Of a DNA stretch of 64,000 nucleotides, positions 1 through 10,290 are shown piece by piece (the first letter of the stretch is position 1; each line of letters starts with the position of its first letter). The translations under genes and the position numbers were made by a program. This stretch comes from Lingula anatina (taxonomy: Eukaryota > Brachiopoda > Lingulata > Lingulida > Lingulidae), in contig NW_019775058.1 in assembly GCF_001039355.2 (NCBI RefSeq), positions 334,554 through 398,553 of the forward strand, given 5' to 3'. Under the pieces are notes generated by a model. The model saw only the letters and a list, made by a program, of their open reading frames with translations. It made no database searches and was not told the DNA's origin.

Positions 1-671
1 GGGGGGGGGGGGGGGGGCCCGTCCCCCCCCCTGCCCCCCCCCGGAGGCTACGGCCCTGAATTCCGCTCCTATAGTTATGACTAGGCACCTACCCACTCTT
101 CCTTGATGGCCTATTGCCTCCCACAAACAACTTCCCCTCATGCCTTGTTCCTCCCTCCCCTCAAATGTCACTTTATGTTACTCGTCTTTTCGTTGAATAT
201 TTTTTTCATTACCTAAATTTATGACTTGACATTTCAAAGGTGAGCGTGTAATGCTCCGGCGACTTGACACCTTTATTTAGACTGTAACTGATATTTAACC
301 TTCTATGAGAATAAAAATGTTAAATAAATATACATGTATATATGATTTTGTTAATAATCAACCTGTAATAGTTCTGGTATTGTGATGGATGTATTGACAG
401 TTGCAACAGAGAAGACTAAAAAAAAAAAAGCAATCACCATCTTTCTCCGTCTCTTTCGTGAATCGTTTTAGTGAGATGTTTAAGTTAACGACGTGTGACT
501 AAAAACCTTCAAAATGATTTTGTGTGGAATGAAAAAAAAATCACTTCTTTAAAGTTTAATAAGGGATGGAATTGTGACATAATCTAAGTATCCTACACCA
601 CGCTTTAAATTTTTAACATTGTGGTTTATTGATGCTAAGATCTTAGATTGATGTGACGTTTCAAATTTCAG
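1..671. other. Window edge and upstream intron sequence, no gene seen
   Basis: The first 45 bases are G and C homopolymer runs. They are followed by GGCTACGGCCCTG near 47-59, which resembles the inner end of the CAGGCCCGTAGCCAG transposon at 32613-32783, so this may be the end of such an element. The rest is AT-rich non-coding sequence, with an A-run near 419-430. It probably includes the intron ahead of the EF-hand exon at 672. I found no upstream EF-hand exon. Confidence 0.4.
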
Positions 672-822
672 AGATGGTTTTATAAGCCGCGAGGAGTTCG
701 GTGGCGCCCTGGGCAACCATGGGAGCGAAACTGATGCAGAGATCGACGCCGAATTCGAAGAGATGGACGCCAACAATGACGACAAGATTTCCCCTGAGGA
801 GTTCGATCCTGATATACACTGA
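672..822 (+). CDS. EF-hand calcium-binding protein, 3' terminal coding exon (partial)
   Basis: A CAG acceptor at 669-671 opens a reading frame that ends in TGA at 820-822. The exon encodes the second half of one EF-hand (DGFISREEFGGALG), a linker, and a full second loop starting MDANNDDKISPEEF. In that loop Asp, Asn, Asp, Ile and the final Glu occupy positions 1, 3, 5, 8 and 12; position 6 is Asp instead of the usual Gly. The first hand begins mid-loop, so its N-terminal half lies in an upstream exon not seen here. The layout fits a calmodulin/troponin-C-like calcium sensor. The rest of the protein is outside the window, so the exact family is unknown. An AATAAA lies 135 bases after the stop. 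Confidence 0.75.
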
Positions 823-3800
823 TATTCAGCTGCCAAAAACACAGCACAATATATCAGTTTGGACATGTTGGCTGGCAAGAATATGACCTTTTGGAATTTT
901 TAATCTTAATGGAAAAGATTGTTTTGAAAAGATTGTAAGGCGAAAGCTGAATGTTCAATAAAATGATAAAGATTGCTGTGTATATGACAGGAGAAGCTGC
1001 GCAATGTGTTCTGTTGTGGTTTCTTTTGAGTTTGATCTTTACATGAGAATAGTAATAATTGAAGGTAATTTCTGACGTTAATAGGATAATGTATTACTCT
1101 CCCGTTTCTAAAATAATGCATTCTTACTTAAATGCGTTTGTAAAGCCTCTCTTCTGGTCCTCAAAACAAGTTGTTGTATTCAGCGATTTAAATGACTGGG
1201 GTGGAGGCTTCTAGGATCTCATAGCTTTTTTTTTTTTTTACAAAAGAGCGACTCTTTTGCTGAGATAAACATTTTGAGACCTGACAACAATGATCTCACA
1301 GTGCTCGGTGATATATTTTAATAATAATGAAAATAATAATAATAATAATAATAATAAATCTTTGAATATATAAGTATACCTTTATTATTTTCCACTTAAA
1401 TGATATGCAAAACCCAACATGTCGTCAGCACAACGTTGATTACCTTAAAGTCTTAATCCTTAAATCCAGTTATATCGTACTAAGATAACGAGGAAATTAA
1501 ATCTTCTAATGGAACTAAGGTTGAAACGGCGAGTACACGCCGGTGAAAACTCCTAAATTATTTCCTCTGGTGAAGGCCTTGTGATAAGGTCAAAATGTCG
1601 TGATCTCCATTTCAACATACATGTACTAGTAAGATCCCAGGATTAGTTTTAATGTCTCATTACCTTTAGCGATCACATGATTATCTTGCGCTCTTACCTC
1701 ATCGTATAAAGTAATTCTGGCTTTAATCAAAATTTAGACAAGGAAGCTTGTTTCATCTAATCAGGCTGTCATTGTTACTGATGTAGACATCGGACCCTTT
1801 CAAGTGCATTGTTCTTAAGAGACGAACGGACCGACCATATACAATGGACATTTCCCCTTTTGATTCTTACTACTCCTTATGTCATTTCACACCATGCATT
1901 TCCAATGAATGGCCAGAACTCTCTACTCTTCAGGGGTTAGCGAGAGAATCGGGGGTCATTAACCGGATACAGTACATCAATGAGTCATTTAGCAGCCGAA
2001 GTGAAATATCAAAGAAATAAAGAAAGATGGCTTACGTGTGCAATGTAGAAGAAACAAATTGTGTTCAACACAGATTGAAGTCGGGGTTTATGTGCAGTGT
2101 GAAATACACATCTAAATGAAACCTACTCAAGTATATTTGTACATGTACCCAGTCACTGATAACCCTTACATATTTCCCTCTTATCCAATCTAATCATAAC
2201 TGTTCCTCCTCTTATGAAGGCACGATCGACCACAGCAAGTCAAGACCTTAACTTATGACACGAGATAAGAGGAGTGCTAATATAGCACTCGTTCAAACAA
2301 TACAGAGATAAGCGTAACGGGTAGCCTTGTGGTGTGATTTGATAGACACTTGGACTCCTTGACTACCCGGCGCGTTCCCAGTCTACAACTTTCCTTGTAC
2401 ATGGGCTTCTCTACGACCCCACCAGTTAAACTATTTTGGTATCAGCATGCGACAACATGATTTTTGAAATGAACGAAGTTTTCTGCTAATGAAACTGTCT
2501 ACGGGGACTACAAAAATCAAGTTCAAGAAGAACTCCAATTTCAAAAAGAATTTCATCAGCTGTGTTTGTTATAAGAATAATGTTTCTCCAAAATTAAAAA
2601 AGTGAGACATCGAAAAATTGGAGATAAACTATTTCAATATTAAGCTGTTGACTGAAGAAAAATTACGTAATTCAAGTCCAAGTTTGTCATTTTTAAAAAT
2701 ATTGTATATTTCCTCTTTTGTTGACACGTTCACTGTCTTGCATTTACAACTCAACGTACATTTACATTAATTAGGGCTGGTCCTGCAGAAGGACTCTTTA
2801 GTATGGATTCAACCTGACTCGTTTACACTACATTTTAAAAAGATTGCAGGGATTCACAAAAGTATGGCCACATTTTAAACACACAAAATTAGTATTGAAC
2901 ATGCCAGTTGACATTCATTTGCTTTTGGTTTCTTGACCTGCATTCACAAGCTTAATTCACTTTTGTCTCGCATTTTCGAGTACTTTTCATAACTGCTTCT
3001 ATGAAACTCAATAATCTAGCGAAAAGATCGTTGATTTCGAAATATTTACTTATCCATACAGGTCTTAGAAAAAACCAATGTGTTCTAGACTCTCGTCTTA
3101 CCAGATGGTGATTACAGGACCAACTGTTCAGCTCGAGTCTGGGTTAAATTGTCACAATCTTGTGATCATAGTGTATTATCAAGATTTTCTAATCGGACTC
3201 GTTTACATACTTGTACAAAAGGAAATAGAATAGTTAGAATAATGGCGCTAGAATAGTGAAGTAACTGGAGATAAGGCATGATAAGGGTTATGCAACATTT
3301 CATCTGTGTCGTCGCAAGAGGCATCCGATTTGTTTAAAATGCCCGTATAAACTGTGGATTTGGACATCCGCGTTTACAGAGTTACTCAGACTGATCGACA
3401 TAAATACTCTACAGTATACTGAACTCGCTTATAGCAAGGTGACAGTCAATGAAGGAGTGGCGTGTTTAACGGTTTCTTGTAAGTTATCCCGTATAATAAC
3501 TTTGGATGTGTCTGTGTGTGTGTGTGTGTGAGAGAGAGAGTGAGAGAGGGAGGAAGGGAGGAGTGACAGAGTAAGGGAGGGAGAAAGTGAGTCGGAGAGG
3601 TAACGTTAGGGAGAGTAAGTGTCTGGAAAATACATGAAGTACAATGAATCGCTATCATATAATCTCGAGCATTTTTTCAGAATTGACACAACTTCATAAG
3701 GTTGCTTATTGTTCTAACGGTGTTCATTTTGGTGGCATAGGCTTACCTTTATAATGACATGGCCACAAAAGACTGGAACTGAATCTTCTAAATGTTTAAC

Positions 3801-3878
3801 ATTTGCAATGATGTAGATAACAAAATATGCAACGTTGAAAAATACAAGAAATACAGTGGGCATTGTTTTTATCTGCAG
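823..3878. other. Spacer between EF-hand gene and TLR1
   Basis: No coding region recognised. It holds an (AAT)n microsatellite near 1319-1353 and a (TG)n/(AG)n tract at 3508-3550. About 2940-3080 resembles 16140-16310, which lies at the equivalent position upstream of TLR3, so the TLR duplication unit includes upstream DNA. The sequence just before the TLR1 ATG contains an acceptor-like site (TTTTTATCTGCAG, 3866-3878). An untranslated 5' exon may therefore lie in this spacer. Confidence 0.4.
957..962 (+). promoter_or_regulatory. Polyadenylation signal of the EF-hand gene
   Basis: Canonical AATAAA on the + strand, 135 bases downstream of the EF-hand TGA and with no other gene between. This suggests a short 3' UTR. 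Confidence 0.55.
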
Positions 3879-3890
3879 GCTATTTTCGAC

Positions 3891-5984
3891 ATGAGGACAG
3901 CAGTTGCGGTACTGGTTATCCTTATGATAAATAACTGGACGGTTGAAGCTTTCTACTGTCCGCCAAGATGTCGATGCGATTCCCATCTTCGAGTGGTAAA
4001 ATGTAACACTTTGAAACTGACCCAGGTCCCAAAGTGCGACAATTCGACCTTGTCTCTGTTCCTCATCGACAACTGGATAGCCACTTTGCAGAACGAGTCT
4101 TTTACAGGTCTTTCTCAATTGGAAAATGTGTCGCTGGTCAGCAACCTTCTGACTGACATAGACATTGCTGCCTTTCAACCCTTGATCAACATACGTTTGA
4201 TAAATCTTGCGGGAAATACGAGATTACCTCTTGATAGCCTTGCGCCAGTGTTTTGTTACATATCCAAAACAATACAAGTACTGTCGCTGTACAACTTGAA
4301 AAAACTGTCCAAAACCAAAACACTAAAGAGTTCCCTTTTCCGTTGCCTCAGAAATAGTAATCTTACACAGTTGGATTTAAGCAATAACGGCATTCACGCA
4401 CTTCCAGGCTCCATTTTCACAGATCTGACCAACTTGCGAATACTCTTTTTACGAGGAAATAATTTAGATACTGTAGAGACTGGAACTTTTGCTGGTTTGA
4501 GTAATCTACGCTGGTTGGATTTACGGGATAACCACCTGAGCAAGATTCCAAACTTTGGAAATGAAACGCATCCATTCTTTCCAAAACTGTTTGAATTAAG
4601 CTTGGGTTATAATAACATTGATTCGGTCAAACCTATTGATTTTATAGCACTAAAGAACGTCATGAAGTTAGACTTAGAATGGAATTTAATACAAATTCTA
4701 CCCAACAACATGTTTAAATACATGCCTAAATTGCAACATGTTATGTTGAAACAACAGCGGAATTTGCGATCGATTTTACCGATGGCGTTTGCCAGCAGTT
4801 CGCTCATCTATCTTGACATAAGTGTGAACAAATACATCTTTTACTCGAACTCTTACGACTTTTTCTCCAAGTCACCCAATTTGCACGATCTTTATCTGCA
4901 CAATAACCAGCTGAATAATTTGAATTCTACAGCATTAGAGACAATGTTCCGGAATCTCACACAACTACGAAAACTGTATATACAAAATACTGGCTTGTCA
5001 TTCTTGCCTCCCAACGTATTTGTTAACAACGGAATGATGAGCGAGCTTCAGTTGCAATCCAACTTCCTGTCAACGTGGGATCCAATCGTATTCCAACCGC
5101 TGTTGTCATTAAGGAAACTGTTCATGGATCACAATAACATTCGTATTCTAAATGAAACGTCGTTTCCGCAGTTTATATGGGACAATCTAACGGACCTTAA
5201 TTTGGCAGGTAACCCATTTTCCTGCACATGTGAAAATTTATGGTTCCGGAATTGGATACAATCCACCAACGTAAAACTTTTACAGCTTCATGCCTACCTT
5301 TGTTACGAACCAAAAAAACTGTCAAAATCTCCGTTTCTAGATTGGCACCCTACCAAAGCCCAATGCACACCGCTACCAGCATGGGTCATAGCCAGTGCCA
5401 TCGGAGTCTCTGCAATGTTATTTCTGGCGCTCGTGACATTGGCAACACACCGATATCGCTGGTACATACGCTACTGGTGCTTTACACTGCGTTCCCGGTA
5501 CAAACGCCTCGAACCGTTTGAAGATAACGGTACTTACGTGTTCGACGCATTTGTATCTTACAACTGCCATGATCGTCCCTGGGTTATACAAAGACTGCTT
5601 CCAAAATTGGAATATGACGCTGGCTTTAAGCTTTGTCTTCACGACAGAGATTTCATCGTAGGCCATGACATCGTGGACAACATTGTAGACGGTATAGACG
5701 TCAGCAGAAAGACGATCCTCGTGTTGTCCAACAACTTTGCTCAAAGCCAATGGTGCCAATTGGAAATGACGATGGCTCAGCACAAGCTATTTGATGAGAA
5801 CAAAGATATCCTGGTCTTGATATTGCTGGGAGATATCAAACCTGAGAACCTCAGCAACAGACTGACCCTGCTGCTACGAAAGCAGACCTATATAGAGTGG
5901 CCTAGCGAGGAAGAAGGTCAAGACCTCTTCTGGGAAAGAGTGAAGGCGGCTCTCCAAAAACCTTCTGGTTATGGAACGCTATAA
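3891..5984 (+). CDS. Toll-like receptor, single coding exon (TLR1 of the array)
   Basis: Encodes a 697-aa type I membrane receptor. The start is placed at 3891 because the next residues form a signal peptide (MRTAVAVLVILM...). The reading frame extends upstream to 3792, but an acceptor site ends at 3878 and the other TLRs share this start. Domains: LRRNT with the FYCPPRCRC cysteine cluster; about a dozen LRRs (residues ~50-440); one LRRCT (FSCTCENLWF to about 490); TM helix at ~495-519 (LPAWVIASAIG); TIR domain at ~549-688 (FDAFVSYN, BB loop RDFIVGHDI, SQWCQLE, FWERV). A single LRRCT and no internal cysteine cluster make it the vertebrate-like single-cysteine-cluster class. By family knowledge it senses ligands outside the cell or in endosomes and recruits TIR adaptors. 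Its ectodomain is closest to TLR3, while its TM-TIR part is almost identical to TLR2. Confidence 0.93.
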   Translation: MRTAVAVLVILMINNWTVEAFYCPPRCRCDSHLRVVKCNTLKLTQVPKCDNSTLSLFLIDNWIATLQNESFTGLSQLENVSLVSNLLTDIDIAAFQPLINIRLINLAGNTRLPLDSLAPVFCYISKTIQVLSLYNLKKLSKTKTLKSSLFRCLRNSNLTQLDLSNNGIHALPGSIFTDLTNLRILFLRGNNLDTVETGTFAGLSNLRWLDLRDNHLSKIPNFGNETHPFFPKLFELSLGYNNIDSVKPIDFIALKNVMKLDLEWNLIQILPNNMFKYMPKLQHVMLKQQRNLRSILPMAFASSSLIYLDISVNKYIFYSNSYDFFSKSPNLHDLYLHNNQLNNLNSTALETMFRNLTQLRKLYIQNTGLSFLPPNVFVNNGMMSELQLQSNFLSTWDPIVFQPLLSLRKLFMDHNNIRILNETSFPQFIWDNLTDLNLAGNPFSCTCENLWFRNWIQSTNVKLLQLHAYLCYEPKKLSKSPFLDWHPTKAQCTPLPAWVIASAIGVSAMLFLALVTLATHRYRWYIRYWCFTLRSRYKRLEPFEDNGTYVFDAFVSYNCHDRPWVIQRLLPKLEYDAGFKLCLHDRDFIVGHDIVDNIVDGIDVSRKTILVLSNNFAQSQWCQLEMTMAQHKLFDENKDILVLILLGDIKPENLSNRLTLLLRKQTYIEWPSEEEGQDLFWERVKAALQKPSGYGTL

Positions 5985-6184
5985 TGGTGAATTTGAAATG
6001 CACTCTAAGGAGGCACGACCATAAGAATCGATCTAATGAATTAAATATAACGTTAAATCATGAAAGAATCTGACAAATCTTTCTCTCATATTGATTGATT
6101 TAAATGGGAAAAAGACAAAAAAGTTGAGTTACTTCTTACATCGATGGTTGTTGGTTTTGTTATATTATGAAATACATTGAGGTA

Positions 6185-6700
6185 ATTAATTAAGGATGAC
6201 ATATATTGTTGTGGGGGCCTGGTCTTACAGCCGAACAATGTGAATGCTTAGAATCTGTTCAAAGGAGAGCTCTTAGAATTATTTACCCATTTTATACTTA
6301 CAAGGATTCCCTACAGGCTAGTAATCTCACCTCTCTGAGGGAGAGAAGAGACGTTTTATTTAAGAACTTTTTTTTACAAAAATCAAGAATTTTAATAAGC
6401 TACACCATCTGTTTAAACAAAAGAACCCAAGAAATCTCAGGGTCAGCAACAAATTTTTAATACCAAAAGTGAAAACGGAGCGTTTTAAATCATCTTTTAT
6501 AATGCACAGTCTTTTAAATTTTATGTAAATTACTGCTTCAAACTGTCTTATAAGTCTTGTTTTAAAGCTTTGGTTCTTTAGTTTATAATTTTTAGTTAAT
6601 TTTAAAATACCTTATGATTTTACTATTTAAGACACATTGTAACTTTCAACCTTTAGGTTGCGATTTTAGCAAATAAATTATTATTATTATTATTATTATT
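6185..6700 (+). mobile_element. Non-LTR retrotransposon 3' fragment, broken
   Basis: From 6206 the frame reads LLWGPGLTAEQCECLESVQR followed by RALRIIYP. This is the conserved segment after the reverse transcriptase core in CR1/jockey-type elements (W-PGLT--Q---LE-VQ-RALRII). It goes on to a SLRERRDVLF block. After about 6425 the frame must shift to continue (FLIPKVKTERF), so the copy is frameshifted and has no ATG of its own. A 3' untranslated stretch ends in (TTA)n at 6677-6700, a typical simple-repeat tail. It is a 5'-truncated dead insertion. Confidence 0.75.
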
Positions 6701-6843
6701 AAACAATGTTAAAACATACATCTCTACAAACGATGTCCCACGATCTCCTGTATATTGTAAAATAAGTATTTCCCTTTCACTAGAATATAACAACCGACTA
6801 ATACAGAAAACGACTGCAAAATATTGTTTCAAACTTTACTTAA

Positions 6844-7190
6844 AAGTTACAATCAAAGCGAGCGTGGTTTCCCAGTAATACATTCGAACCACTTTTCTAT
6901 AGTTTCTAATACGGCTATAATTAAAGTTGATAAACCCAATGAATAGATCAACCATGAAAGAGCTTTAAAACTGCACCTTTTTCAAGTTTGTGGTCGCACA
7001 TTGAACTACGTACCTGACCTACTCATTTGCCCCGGTTTAGTACAGAAAGGAAATAGACAACATCCATTCTAATGTTATTTTCGGGTAATATGAAACGATG
7101 GTTTTTCTCTTAGATATACCATTTGAAACTATAAGTTGGCGCGCGCGTACTATTTGGCTACATCATGCCGTGGCAAAAATATTAAACACG
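6844..7190. mobile_element. TTAA-flanked non-autonomous DNA element (family with 59571-59954)
   Basis: Starts at TTAA (6840-6843) and aligns by eye with the insertion at 59571-59954 over most of its length. Shared blocks include CCCAGTAA-ACA, AACCACTT, GAATAGATCA, GACCTACT and TCTCTTAG-TATACC. The right end is eroded; TTAA occurs at 7182-7185 and 7196-7199. No coding capacity, so probably a piggyBac-type MITE. Confidence 0.5.
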
Positions 7191-7954
7191 TCGAATTAAG
7201 TCTGCAATCAAGTATCAAATATATCTGGACGAATCGGTATCATTACCAGAATATAGAATCAAATTAGTATCGGTGATTGTATAAATGTTTTCAAAATTTA
7301 CTGAAAACTATGAATCTGTCATGAATGGAAAACAGTCGGCTTGAAACCCAATCACATCCCAACCTGAAAATTGGATAAAAATGGGAAAAAAGATATACGG
7401 GACTGATAATAACGGGCGTTTTAAAACAGCCTATCTGTTACTGGCCCGGGCTTTTTTGGCAAATTTTTTGTTCTCTGTTAATAAGAGGTAAATGGACCAC
7501 CTGTTCGTCATTTAGAAAGGAGTAAACACCTTGTCAATATGCAAGCAAAGAAAATCGTTACAGCATATTTTATACACTACTCTCAGTCAATAACTTCCTT
7601 ATTTATCGACAAAAACACAAATTATTCTCAATCTGATTTAATGGTGTTAATACATGGTGTTAGACACGTAAATGAACACCTAATACTTGTAAACAATGCA
7701 TCATATTATACCGAACGTAAACCCATAACAGTAACTCGAAAGCATCGCGCATTGCGACCGAGCGAAAGCGTCTCCATATCATAAATCGCCCATACTCGTC
7801 CCATATAATAACATTGTAGCCTCTATGTGATATCGCTATTCGCAATACGAGATGCGTTCGTGTTATGGGGCCCAGATCTGCACATGTAGATCAACAGCAC
7901 AATGAGGTATGCAGGTCGGATCGATTGCACTGGCGGTGCTGATTGTGTTTTAGG

Positions 7955-8236
7955 GACCATTCCTTTAACCCTATCGTACTAGCTGGATCGATCTAACTCC
8001 TCGGGGTTCTCGCATAAATTGCATTCAGTTTAAACAGCTTAAATGTATGGCACGCTCCCTTGTAACTTGAAGTACTTGGGTAAAGCCGAGAAAACTTTAT
8101 GGTCCATGATGTTGTTCATTTTGCTTTGCGAGGGACGTGCCAGACAGTTTACCTTATTACACTGACTGTGCATTAGCGATAATCCCCGCTGAGATAGATC
8201 GATCCTGCTGGTACGATGAGGTTGTGGGAATGCAGT
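7955..8236. mobile_element. MITE with ~65-bp terminal inverted repeats
   Basis: The left end (CCATTCC..., CCCTATCGTACTAGCTGGAT, GATCGATC, then GGGGTTCTCGC) is matched in reverse complement by 8166-8236 (...GATCGATCCTGCTGGTACGATGAGG...GGGAATGCAGTC). TTAG lies at both edges. Related copies are at 12848-12985, 50880-51013 and 56255-56400, where TTAA adjoins the ends at 12844-12847 and after 51013. This suggests a TTAA-targeting family. Confidence 0.6.
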
Positions 8237-8491
8237 CTTAGTTCTTAGTCATTTTGTACAGAAGTTATTGTGGTGATGACGACGACAGTTTGGAACTTTC
8301 AAACATTATTTCTGACTAATTTTTCTAACAGATTCGAGAGTACATGTAATCTCTTTCTCCATACCGATCGCGCATTTCTTTGTTTTCATTCCATTGTCTT
8401 ACCCTGTATGCGTGATTGCCAGAAAATTTCCATTTTCAAATAACATTTCACCACTGCTAATTTCTAAAAGCTTGATACCAATATGTACATG

Positions 8492-8730
8492 TAGGTGATT
8501 ACATGAGTCCCTAGTATTTTAAATTGACTCAGCCTCTTTCGCAATGTTTACATCCGCTTTCTCTTTATCAGCACAATGTATTTAAACGTGTGAGTCACTC
8601 CCTCATTTTTCTTATAGATTTAGCAATGATGGTTGGATTTTGAAAGAGTTTGACAATTTTTATTAACCCTCCCATTCTCCACGTGAAGGATGACAAGTGC
8701 CAGGGAATAGACAATCAACAACTTCCTCGT
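8492..8730. repeat. Dispersed repeat copy 1 (TLR spacers)
   Basis: Aligns by eye with 9089-9330 and 14131-14380. Shared anchors are GTAGGT-ATTACATGAG, TGACTCAGCCTCT, CTTTCTCCTTTATCA, a TAGATTTAG-CATGG block, and ACGTGAAGGAT followed by GTGCCAGG. Non-coding; it is part of the duplicated TLR spacer. Confidence 0.5.
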
Positions 8731-9088
8731 TATCTGATATAAGTACACATAATCTGGAAAAATCAGATGTCTTCAGCTACAGTGTTTGGCATACAAGTGG
8801 AAATCTAACACCCACAAGAATGCATCACTTGTTACGAACGTAAGCCCATAACATAAACTGTAACCAGATGTACATTTTAGCACAAAAGGCATCCAGGCCT
8901 GGTTGGTTACACGCACCGGTTCAAGGATATTTTGTACATATGAATTACCATATAATAGGTCCTTAACTGGTTGGAAATACATTTACCAATTAATTGGTTA
9001 AATGTGCTTTATCATGAGCATGTTATTAAAATACACTATGAACTCGCCAGGGCTCATCCACACATGTCTCTCTTTTGCTTGCCATATG

Positions 9089-9330
9089 TAGGTCATTACA
9101 TGAGCCTCTGGTATTATGAAATGACTCAGCCTCTGGTGTCCTATTTACGTTCCCTTTCTCCTTTATCAACAGCACGCACATAGCAACTGAGGTACTTCCT
9201 TAATGCTCCTGTAGATCTAGTCATGGCAGTTGGGTCATGAAGGCGCTTGGCTGTTATAAAAATGCTCCCCATCGTCTACGTGAAGGATAAAGAGTGCCAG
9301 GTATTACATCTAGATGCAACAATAAAAGGT
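9089..9330. repeat. Dispersed repeat copy 2 (TLR spacers)
   Basis: Second copy of the 8492-8730 repeat, about 600 bases downstream of it and in the same orientation. It retains GTAGGTCATTACATGAG, ATGACTCAGCCTCT and CTACGTGAAGGATAAAGAG. No reading frame of note. Confidence 0.5.
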
Positions 9331-9416
9331 AAGAGGTACTTCTGACTATTAAATTTGAAATGTCACGTGACGTATTCTAGCACTCTTGGCACTTTCTCCA
9401 TCAATTTGTACAGGTG

Positions 9417-9525
9417 ATATTCATACCATATAACCCAATACTCTAATTAACCCCTAACTTGTACCACCATATGGGGCCCAGGACTTCCATTCCTAGAACT
9501 ACCATTCCTGTCACACTGTTATAAT
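9417..9525. repeat. Dispersed repeat also present beside receptors A and B
   Basis: Contains AACCCAATACTCTAATTAAC, then TTGTACCACCATATGGG and GACTTCCATTCC. Close relatives lie at about 38300-38405 and 49195-49315. Nature unknown; probably a decayed transposon. Confidence 0.45.
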
Positions 9526-9586
9526 AGTTTGCAGATTTGCAAACACTTGTGCAGGTGTAACGAAACTGAGGGTCTGTGTAGCAAAA

Positions 9587-9620
9587 AAAAATAAAAATAA
9601 TAAAAAAAATAATAAAAAAA

Positions 9621-9658
<38 letters not shown>

Positions 9659-9661
9659 AAA
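9587..9661. repeat. A-rich low-complexity tract
   Basis: Seventy-five bases of A runs punctuated by T (AAAAAT-like units). It is the source of a spurious Phe/Ile-rich frame on the opposite strand. Confidence 0.8.
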
Positions 9662-10290
9662 TTCGCCCTCCATTTAGTTATAATTGTTTAGGGTTAGCCT
9701 GACCTAAAAGTGAGTCAAAATCCAGGACGAGGCTTACCTATACAAATGAATGGGTAGTGGACTATATCATGGGGGACACTGCCACGTTACACCGGTGCAT
9801 GCAAACTGTATAAGCTGCATCACTGGACTAGATGGGGCTACCTGTAGGTACATGTAGCTATAGGTCACTGGTAGAAGTCACTTACACGATACTTCCCCAT
9901 ATGTATTTTTCATTAACAGCTGGTTGCAGTTAAGATGATGAAATCTGATGAGCACTTTCATAAGACAATTAAAACAACCTTATCCTCACATGCCTGCTTC
10001 CTACCTGCCTGTTTCCTTGAATCTTTGATGATAGCCCAGCTCTCAGGTGATGTGGTGCGGCACTGATAAATAACAGTATGTTGGGGGATATGTTATTCAT
10101 TCCGAACCCCTCTTTAGTAATTAAAGCGCATACAATGTGGTTTTCGTGTGGATCAGTTCATGTAGGGTGGTATAAAATTTTGGCATATTTATTTTGCATT
10201 TTTTTTCAGTGACTATAAGAATCACCGCCTTAAAGAATGTACTAACAAAAATCAGAGTGACTCTTTTTTTACCTTTAGGATCTACCTGCC

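Larger units (their letters stand above)
5985..10278. other. TLR1-TLR2 spacer, transposon-rich
   Basis: No gene. It contains a non-LTR retrotransposon tail (6185-6700), a TTAA-flanked repeat (6844-7190), an inverted-repeat element (7955-8236), two copies of a dispersed repeat (8492-8730 and 9089-9330), another repeat (9417-9525) and an A-rich tract (9587-9661). An acceptor-like site (TTTACCTTTAG, 10268-10278) precedes the TLR2 ATG. Confidence 0.5.

Noticed and set aside
3792-3890. Extended N-terminus of TLR1 from an upstream ATG
   Set aside because: The extra residues cross an acceptor-like site, are not shared by TLR2, and would bury the signal peptide. The same applies to 16755-16916 of TLR3.
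5640-5680. Claim that the TLRs are MyD88-independent because of Val in the BB loop
   Set aside because: Drosophila Toll has Val at this site and still signals through MyD88, so the residue alone does not support the claim.
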